Assembly: GCA_964389925.1 (NCBI GenBank)
Contig: CAYMGE010000010.1
Location: 1-64,000, forward strand
Length of the DNA stretch: 64,000 bases
Source: CALECP01 sp964389925
GTDB taxonomy: Bacteria > Chloroflexota > Anaerolineae > Promineifilales > Promineifilaceae
Direction of reading: 5' to 3'
The translations under genes were made by a program, and so were the position numbers. Positions within the stretch are counted from its first letter, which is position 1; every line of letters begins with the position of its first letter. Shown here in pieces: positions 58,787 to 64,000 of the stretch. The notes beneath the pieces were generated by a model, which saw only the letters and a program-made list of their open reading frames with translations, did no database searches and was not told the origin of the DNA.

Positions 58787-60688
58787 ATGCGTTTTGCGAA
58801 ACTTATCACAAAATGGGAGTTTTTTACCCTCGCGGCACTCCTCCTTCTAGCCGTTACAGTGCGAATGGGTTGGCCGGGGCTGACGGAGTTCAAGGCGGAC
58901 GAGGCACGACTGTTAGCGTTGGCATGGGACATGGCGGAGTGGAAGTATTTTCCCATTCGCGGCATCAGCAACTCGGCCGGCTTCGCCAACCCTCCCATGG
59001 CTGTCTGGCTCTACGCGCTCCCCCTTTTCATCTGGAAACACATCTATGCTGCCACGCTCTACACAGGGCTGCTCAACGTTCTTGCCATCATCGGCGTATG
59101 GTGGTTGGCGCGTCGCTATTGGGGCAGTACGGCCGCTATCATCACCGCCTTGTTGCTCACGACAAATCCATGGGCAATTCACCACGCACGCAAAATTTGG
59201 GCGCAAAACCTGATCGTGCCATTTGTAGTTGGGTGGGCAATCTGTGGGCTGCTCGTCTATGTCGATCAACGCAAGTGGTTTTTGATTGGGCATTTTCTAT
59301 GCGTCGCAATCGCTGTCCAAGCCCATCTCGCCGCCATTTCACTTGTGCCAGCAACATTGATGCTGTTACTGCTCTATCATCGTCGCATTGACTGGCACAT
59401 TTTCGCAATTGGCACAGGTATATCTGTTTTGACGATTGTGCCGTTTGGTTGGTATGCGCTACAGAGCGGCGGGGTCAGTAGTGGCGATGGGTTAGCAACA
59501 ACATTCTCAACAAAAGCATTTGACCTTTTTTGGCAACTCAGCACGGGCGAGCAAATCCACGTTTTGACAGGTTCATCATTTGAACGTTTTCTCGCCGAAA
59601 CGCCCAATTTGCGCTGGGCATACACCATCCTATTTGGATTGATGGGGCTAGGGTTGGTGCGTGTCATACAAAGACGCACCGTTGCCGATTGGTTCTTGCT
59701 CATTTGGTTGGCATGGTCGATCCTATTTTTCGTCTGGGAATTCGTGCCTGTCGTTTTGCATTATGTGATTCCTGTTTATCCGCTGCCGTTTTTGTTGGTG
59801 GGAATTGGCATTGAGGGTCTATTTTCAAAGCCCAGACCAAATACGATTAAAGTCATTCTTGGTGGGTTCATCACATTTCTAGCAATCGGACAGTTATGGA
59901 CGTTTGGGGTCTTGATGCAAACAGTGGCGCGGGGCGAGACTTTTGGTGGGTTTGGGACACCTATTCAGATTGAGTTGGCAGCGGTGGAAAAGGCGAAAGC
60001 GTTACGAAAAGAGTATGGGGCATTTGAGATTTTGGTTGTGAGTGACGGAGCATTTCCTGAAGTCGATCATACGCCTGCCGTTTATGATGTGTTGTTGCGT
60101 GGTGTGCCACATCGGTTTGTGAATGGGCATACGACGGCGGTTTTTCCTGTGGGAACGACGGTTAGTTTGGTGGTGAGGCCAGAGGAGGGGGGGATGAGAG
60201 CGGCCGAAATCCTCTCAAATCTCGCCATCACCCAATCCAAAACCCCACTGCGCGACCCTTCACAATCTCTCACTACCTATGTTTTAGATTCTCAGCCTAA
60301 ACCTGAACATCTATTCAGTTCATCGTTCATCCTAGCAAATTTCGTTGTTCTAAATGGCTATACAGCAACCCAAAATGATACGTTCCTCGATTGGCGACTA
60401 CATTGGCAAGTCGGTGCGGGCAACATAGTCGATTATCATTGGTTCAATCATCTCTACAGCGCAGATGGTGTGCGCTTACAGCAAGCTGATGAATCTGCTT
60501 TTTATGCTGGCGCATGGCGTGCAGGCGATCAGGTTGTTAGTTTCTTTACCTTTCCCGATACGCCCAGCGATCTATCTAATTTTACGATCCATAGCGGAAT
60601 GTACGCTTATCCCTCTTTAGAGAGTGTTCCATTTTTGGATGTGGCAGCAAATCCGGTGAGCGACTACATGGAAATTGAAATTGAGTAA
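58787..60688 (+). CDS. GT-C glycosyltransferase (PMT-like)
   Basis: The 633-residue product has the first-loop acidic motif TEFKADEARLL, then FANPPMAVWLYALP, and about eleven hydrophobic helices to about residue 405. An extracytoplasmic C-terminal domain follows. The pattern is that of the PMT/ArnT superfamily, using a polyprenyl-linked sugar. The frame opens 21 codons earlier through the inverted repeat (EEWVPAFAGMT is repeat-encoded), so I place the true start at the ATG at 58787 after AAGG. It may share donors made by the DPM1-like enzyme 0.75 kb downstream. Confidence 0.82.
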   Translation: MRFAKLITKWEFFTLAALLLLAVTVRMGWPGLTEFKADEARLLALAWDMAEWKYFPIRGISNSAGFANPPMAVWLYALPLFIWKHIYAATLYTGLLNVLAIIGVWWLARRYWGSTAAIITALLLTTNPWAIHHARKIWAQNLIVPFVVGWAICGLLVYVDQRKWFLIGHFLCVAIAVQAHLAAISLVPATLMLLLLYHRRIDWHIFAIGTGISVLTIVPFGWYALQSGGVSSGDGLATTFSTKAFDLFWQLSTGEQIHVLTGSSFERFLAETPNLRWAYTILFGLMGLGLVRVIQRRTVADWFLLIWLAWSILFFVWEFVPVVLHYVIPVYPLPFLLVGIGIEGLFSKPRPNTIKVILGGFITFLAIGQLWTFGVLMQTVARGETFGGFGTPIQIELAAVEKAKALRKEYGAFEILVVSDGAFPEVDHTPAVYDVLLRGVPHRFVNGHTTAVFPVGTTVSLVVRPEEGGMRAAEILSNLAITQSKTPLRDPSQSLTTYVLDSQPKPEHLFSSSFILANFVVLNGYTATQNDTFLDWRLHWQVGAGNIVDYHWFNHLYSADGVRLQQADESAFYAGAWRAGDQVVSFFTFPDTPSDLSNFTIHSGMYAYPSLESVPFLDVAANPVSDYMEIEIE

Positions 60689-60780
60689 GGCGTGGGCAGT
60701 TCGCGCAGGGCGGCCCCGATGGGGAATATCACACGCGCGATCATCGTTGCGAAGTATAATCATTATTTCTCGGAATCCTT

Positions 60781-61362
60781 ATGATGAACACAATTTCAAC
60801 CACGCTTAAAGAAAAACGTCTATTTTTAACCTATCTCGCCGTGATGATTATCGTAACCATCGTGCTATTGCGCGTGCAGGGGCGTTTGTGGATTTGCACG
60901 TGCGGCCGAGTTGATCTATGGTCAGGTGAAATTCTCAGTTCTGATAACTCTCAACATATTTTTGATCCGTATAGCTTCACGCACGTCCTGCATGGTTTTG
61001 TTCTTTTCTGGCTGGTTGGCTGGTTGCTGGCAAAATCGACCTTTCAAACACAGGTGTTAGCCGTAATAGGGATCGAGTCAGTGTGGGAGGTGGTTGAAAA
61101 TTCAAAAGGGATCATCGATCGCTATCGTGAAACGGCAACGGCGCAAGGATACACGGGTGATACAATCGTCAACTCGTTGTCAGACATTGCCCTTTGTGGG
61201 GTTGGCGTGCTGATTGCACGTCGGCTTGGCTTCAAGTGGGCATTTGCTGTCTTCCTGATCGTAGAAATTTTGTTGGCACTCTGGATAAAGGACGGGCTTT
61301 TGCTCAATGTCATCAATCTACTTCTCCCACTCGATGCTATTCGAGAATGGCAAAGCTCATAA
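60781..61362 (+). CDS. DUF2585 / UPF0314 membrane protein
   Basis: The 193-residue product matches DUF2585: LWICTCGRVDLWSGEILSSDNSQHIFDPYSFTHVLHGF near the N-terminus, and TGDTIVNSLSDIALCGVGVLIAR toward the C-terminus. About five hydrophobic helices. Function unknown. TATAAT lies about 21 bases upstream of the ATG. It lies between two glycosylation genes on the same strand. Confidence 0.86.
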   Translation: MMNTISTTLKEKRLFLTYLAVMIIVTIVLLRVQGRLWICTCGRVDLWSGEILSSDNSQHIFDPYSFTHVLHGFVLFWLVGWLLAKSTFQTQVLAVIGIESVWEVVENSKGIIDRYRETATAQGYTGDTIVNSLSDIALCGVGVLIARRLGFKWAFAVFLIVEILLALWIKDGLLLNVINLLLPLDAIREWQSS

Positions 61363-61433
61363 ATGTACTCAAACGTTATAGCTCTCGGCCGCAAATAGCC
61401 GTCTGCTACCCATCCTGTTAAACTTGCAGGGTT

Positions 61434-62258
61434 ATGAGCAAACCAACCACCTATGTGATCGTCCCAACCTATAATGAAGCGGACAATCTCGATAATTTAT
61501 TTCGTCAGCTTCTTGCACTGCCCATCAATCTGGGCATTGTCAACGTGGACGACGGCTCACCCGATGGCACAGGTGCATTAGCAGACCAATGGGCTGAAAA
61601 GTACCCTGAACGTGTTCACGTCATTCATCGGCCGGGCAAGCTCGGTCTTGGCACAGCCTATATCGCAGGGTTCCACTACGCGCTCGACTCGCTCAACGCT
61701 AGAAATGTCATGACGATGGATGCCGACTTTTCACACAATCCACGCTATATTCCCGCGATGCTTGATTTGATCGGTGAAAAACATCTGGTGATCGGGTCGC
61801 GCTATGTTTCGGGCGGTGGGACGCTCAACTGGCCGCGTTCACGTGTCTGGCTCAGTTCAATTTCTAATTTGGTTTCTCGTACATTGCTTGGCTTAAAAGC
61901 ACACGACACAACGGCAGGTTTCCGTCTTTATCGACGCGAAGTATTACAATCTATTCCACTCGAAAAGATCTTTTCGAGTGGGTATTCATTTCTTGTCGAA
62001 ATGTTATTTTTGTGCGAACGGCGTGGCTGGCAAGTTGGGGAAGTACCGATCATTTTTGAAGATCGACGCGAAGGAACGACCAAAATTTCACGAGATGAAA
62101 TTTTCAAAGCGCAGTATACGATCCTGCGACTATTGGCTCGGCGATTGTTGCAACATGCACCGCGTCACTCGGCCGAAAACGTCAGTCCAATCTCACAAGA
62201 AAGCGGCTCTGTCGCAAAAAACCCTCACGCCCCAACCCCCTCTTCCAAAGGAGGCTAG
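61434..62258 (+). CDS. Polyprenol-phosphate mannosyltransferase-like GT2
   Basis: Transfers a sugar from a nucleotide donor to a polyprenyl phosphate, making the donor used by GT-C enzymes. VIVPTYNEADNL, VDDGSPDGT, MDADFSHNP (the DAD metal motif) and RYVSGGGTLNWPRSR ... ISNLVSRTLLG are diagnostic of DPM1/Ppm1. It lacks C-terminal membrane helices. The last 15 residues (VAKNPHAPTPSSKGG) are encoded by a dispersed repeat, so the C-terminus is probably recent. A TAAACT box lies nine bases before the ATG. Confidence 0.9.
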   Translation: MSKPTTYVIVPTYNEADNLDNLFRQLLALPINLGIVNVDDGSPDGTGALADQWAEKYPERVHVIHRPGKLGLGTAYIAGFHYALDSLNARNVMTMDADFSHNPRYIPAMLDLIGEKHLVIGSRYVSGGGTLNWPRSRVWLSSISNLVSRTLLGLKAHDTTAGFRLYRREVLQSIPLEKIFSSGYSFLVEMLFLCERRGWQVGEVPIIFEDRREGTTKISRDEIFKAQYTILRLLARRLLQHAPRHSAENVSPISQESGSVAKNPHAPTPSSKGG

Positions 62259-62280
62259 AGGGGAGAAGACACTTCCCCCT
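62218..62280. repeat. Dispersed repeat of the CCCCAACCCCCTCTTCC type
   Basis: CCCCCTCTTCC and GGAGGCTAGAGGGG form an imperfect hairpin flanked by CTCACGCCCCAACC and GAGAAGACACTTCCCCCT. This matches a repeat class whose translation (LTPQPPLPKE and similar) I recall from many genomes. It supplies the C-terminus and stop of the DPM1-like gene and the leader of the next gene. Confidence 0.6.
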
Positions 62281-62283
62281 ATT

Positions 62284-63189
62284 ATGAAATACGTCAACTG
62301 TAACGTTTGCGGCGCAGATAACTGGTTTGTGCGCTATCCATCCACGCTTAGAACACACGCACCGCGTGTCGAAGCATTTCGCTGCACTACGCCGGACTAT
62401 GGCGAACACACTCAGATTGTCCAATGTGCCGAGTGCGCTCATGTCTATGCCAATCCCACATGGGACGCTGATGACCTGATCCACGCCTATGCAGCTGTTG
62501 AGGATGTGACGTATGTAGCAGAACGTGAGGGGCGTGAGTTAACCTTTGAGAGACATCTCAACGCGCTTGAACGCTTCACAGGGCCTGCGAATGGACGAAC
62601 GTTGCTTGATGTGGGGGCATATATTGGTGTGTTTGTTGAGACGGCGCAAAAGTCCGGCTGGCGGGCTGTCGGTGTCGAGCCATCGGACTGGGCGGTTCAG
62701 GAGGCGCAAAAACGTGGGCTGTGCGTGATGGGGGGGACGTTGGATTCGGCCGAATTAACCCATAAAACATTTGACGTACTCACCATGTGGGATGTCATTG
62801 AGCATCTCGACGATCCACGCGCCGAACTCGAAAAATCATTTGATAAGCTCAAGCCCGGCGGTCTAATCGCCGTCCATACGATGGATGTCGAAAGTATGAC
62901 CGCCCGCTTAATGGGGGCGCGCTGGCCATGGCTGATGGAGATGCACGTTCACTTTTTTGGCAAACAATCCCTCTCTCGTCTCATGCGAGAGATTGGCTTT
63001 GATATTTTAGCGGTTCGCACAGAGGGACGTTATTTACGCATGGGCTATCTCGCCTCAAGGTTACGAGGTTTTAATAGACCATTGGGAAAGCTAGCACATC
63101 GGTTGATCGATACATTTGGCTGGCAGGCGGTTGCCGTTCCTATCAATTTTGGCGACCTTTTTACTGTCTATGCAAGCCGGCCGTTATGA
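62284..63189 (+). CDS. SAM methyltransferase with N-terminal zinc motif
   Basis: The 301-residue product starts with CNVCGADN and later CAECAHVYANP, a zinc-binding pair seen in sugar methyltransferases. It continues with motif I LLDVGAYIGVFVETA, VGVEPSDWAVQEA, and VLTMWDVIEHLDDPRAELEKSFDKLKPGG (Methyltransf_23). The start is the ATG at 62284, just past the dispersed repeat. Its setting between glycosyltransferase genes suggests a glycan or lipid-carrier substrate. Confidence 0.87.
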   Translation: MKYVNCNVCGADNWFVRYPSTLRTHAPRVEAFRCTTPDYGEHTQIVQCAECAHVYANPTWDADDLIHAYAAVEDVTYVAEREGRELTFERHLNALERFTGPANGRTLLDVGAYIGVFVETAQKSGWRAVGVEPSDWAVQEAQKRGLCVMGGTLDSAELTHKTFDVLTMWDVIEHLDDPRAELEKSFDKLKPGGLIAVHTMDVESMTARLMGARWPWLMEMHVHFFGKQSLSRLMREIGFDILAVRTEGRYLRMGYLASRLRGFNRPLGKLAHRLIDTFGWQAVAVPINFGDLFTVYASRPL

Positions 63190-63343
63190 TCGTTTCTTTA
63201 ACGCTTTTTGTGTAAAACATATCGCTGCCATTACTTTAGTTTCGTCTATACTAGCATGTAATAGTAGCACCTTAGTAGTAGCCAAGAGGAATACGCTGCG
63301 TTGGCGGTTCGTATTGTATGGCACGTTTTTAGGAAGAGTAGTT

Positions 63344-64000
63344 ATGCACGAAATTAAAGTAATGTTGGTAGACGACCATCCCCTTTTTCGACAAGGCCTC
63401 CGTGATGTGATCGAAACAGATGAAGATTTGAAAGTTGTCGCAGAAGCGTATGATGGCAAACAGGCAATTCAGATGGCTTTTCAACATCAACCTGATGTGA
63501 TTATGATGGACATCAACCTGCCCACTATCAACGGTTTGCAAGTGACACGTCGAATCAAAGCAGGGTTGCCAAATGCACAAGTCGTCACCATTACGGGATA
63601 TGATGACGCGCAACAAGTACTGCACGCGCTCCGTGCCGGCGCATCTGCTTACTGTCCAAAAGACGTTGCCCCCGATGCCCTCATCGACATCATCCACTAT
63701 GTTCATGATGGTTTTTACGCCGTTGGTGAGCAACGCATGACGTATGAAGAGTTGGTCATCTGGTTAGAAGAGAAACTAGGCATTGCCAATGCGCTCGAAA
63801 GCAAGGCCAGCGACTCATTTGTGCCGCTCTCACCCCGCGAGATGGAAATTTTGGAAAATGTGACACGTGGTGCAAGTAACAAAGAGATTGCATTCCAGCT
63901 TGGCATTAGCCACCAAACGGTGAAGAATCACATGACGGCTATTTTACGCAAGCTGCGCGTCGATGATCGCACACAGGCGGCCGTCTATGCGTTGAGCAAT
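63344..64000 (+). CDS. NarL/FixJ-type response regulator, cut by the window end
   Basis: Open frame from ATG 63344 to the end of the window (219 codons, no stop). The receiver domain has Asp10-Asp11, phospho-acceptor Asp56 in VIMMDINLP, and Lys106 in AYCPKD. The C-terminal LuxR-type helix-turn-helix follows, LSPREMEILENVTRGASNKEIAFQLGISHQTVKNHM. AGGAAGAG lies about six bases before the start. It should be only a few residues from its natural end. No kinase is seen on this side. Confidence 0.92.
   Translation, partial: MHEIKVMLVDDHPLFRQGLRDVIETDEDLKVVAEAYDGKQAIQMAFQHQPDVIMMDINLPTINGLQVTRRIKAGLPNAQVVTITGYDDAQQVLHALRAGASAYCPKDVAPDALIDIIHYVHDGFYAVGEQRMTYEELVIWLEEKLGIANALESKASDSFVPLSPREMEILENVTRGASNKEIAFQLGISHQTVKNHMTAILRKLRVDDRTQAAVYALSN

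Larger units (their letters stand above)
1..64000. repeat. Highly iterated palindrome TCGGCCGA (core CGGCCG), window-wide
   Basis: I counted about 132 copies of CGGCCG by eye, roughly one per 485 bases. Fifty-four are the full TCGGCCGA; most others match 7 of 8 (14 TCGGCCGC, 19 GCGGCCGA, 10 ACGGCCGA). Chance at equal base use would give about 16 and 1. Example full copies start at 630, 2030, 4107, 5800, 7099, 9783, 16399, 26294, 43301, 56624, 58106 and 62744. Copies lie in genes of both strands and in all codon phases (read as S-A-E, I-G-R or R-P), so protein sequence does not explain them. The two clear intergenic copies are the longest palindromes. The density drops in the solute-binding protein gene at 33.3-35.9 kb. 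Function unknown; HIP1 of cyanobacteria is the nearest analogue. Confidence 0.93.

Noticed and set aside
1..64000. Window-wide palindrome as an ordinary restriction-site artefact or a codon-bias effect
   Set aside because: It appears in all codon phases, on both strands and between genes, and intergenic copies are longer, so codon bias does not explain it.

Overview
The window looks like chromosomal sequence of a free-living bacterium, most likely a member of the Chloroflexota (Anaerolineae/Caldilineae/Ardenticatenia-like). The pointers are a lipoprotein solute-binding protein with a VVVTQIVE-type repeat behind its lipidated cysteine, FolE2, DUF2203, an ECF41-type sigma factor, WD40-STAND proteins and large GT-C glycosyltransferases. 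This placement is by recognition of protein families only. Base composition is close to balanced. I saw no rRNA, tRNA, CRISPR array, prophage or intact transposase.

Layout. 0-4 kb: a Thr/Pro-rich lipoprotein, a 121-bp element with terminal inverted repeats, methionine aminopeptidase and an FHA protein. 4-11.2 kb: a minus-strand run with FolE2, a small winged-helix-like protein, a DUF2339 membrane protein, a nucleotidyltransferase with a small partner, a B12-type radical SAM protein, a DUF2203 protein, an A-type Fe-S carrier and a low-molecular-weight protein phosphatase. 11.2-16.4 kb: a 1600-residue HTH-STAND NTPase-WD40 protein preceded by a stand-alone homologue of its own HTH module. 16.6-20.9 kb: small membrane proteins, a GNAT protein, a CCA-adding enzyme and RlmB. 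21-32.9 kb: a surface-glycan cluster with three GT-C enzymes, GT2, GT4, a DegT aminotransferase and two methyltransferases. 33.1-41 kb: a complete peptide/oligosaccharide-type ABC importer. 41-50 kb: EcsC-like protein, secreted subtilase, TetR, Uma2, ComM, RbfA and a secreted two-repeat protein. 50.3-58.5 kb: an MtaD-CYTH fusion, an APH(6)-like kinase, ECF41 sigma plus FAD oxidoreductase, a secreted repeat protein and a two-component system. 58.5-64 kb: a GIY-YIG relic between inverted repeats, a fourth GT-C enzyme, DUF2585, a DPM1-like glycosyltransferase, a methyltransferase and the start of a NarL-type regulator that runs off the window.

The strongest signal is not a gene. The palindrome TCGGCCGA, with core CGGCCG, is iterated across the whole window. 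By hand I count about 132 CGGCCG, against roughly 16 expected, and 54 TCGGCCGA, against roughly 1 expected. It occurs in every reading frame, on genes of both orientations, and between genes. At many copies the local base skew flips: sequence 5' of the motif is rich in G and T and sequence 3' is rich in C and A, giving a saw-tooth at sub-kilobase scale. This resembles the HIP1 palindrome of cyanobacteria but has a different sequence and an attached skew switch that I do not know to be described.

Other items worth following: six perfect DnaA boxes plus near-matches inside 2.6 kb of glycosyltransferase coding sequence; a solute-binding protein whose two halves appear in swapped (circularly permuted) order; the HTH / HTH-STAND-WD40 gene pair with a candidate operator; nested small inverted-repeat elements, one of which has entered a coding sequence in frame; and several genes that look leaderless.
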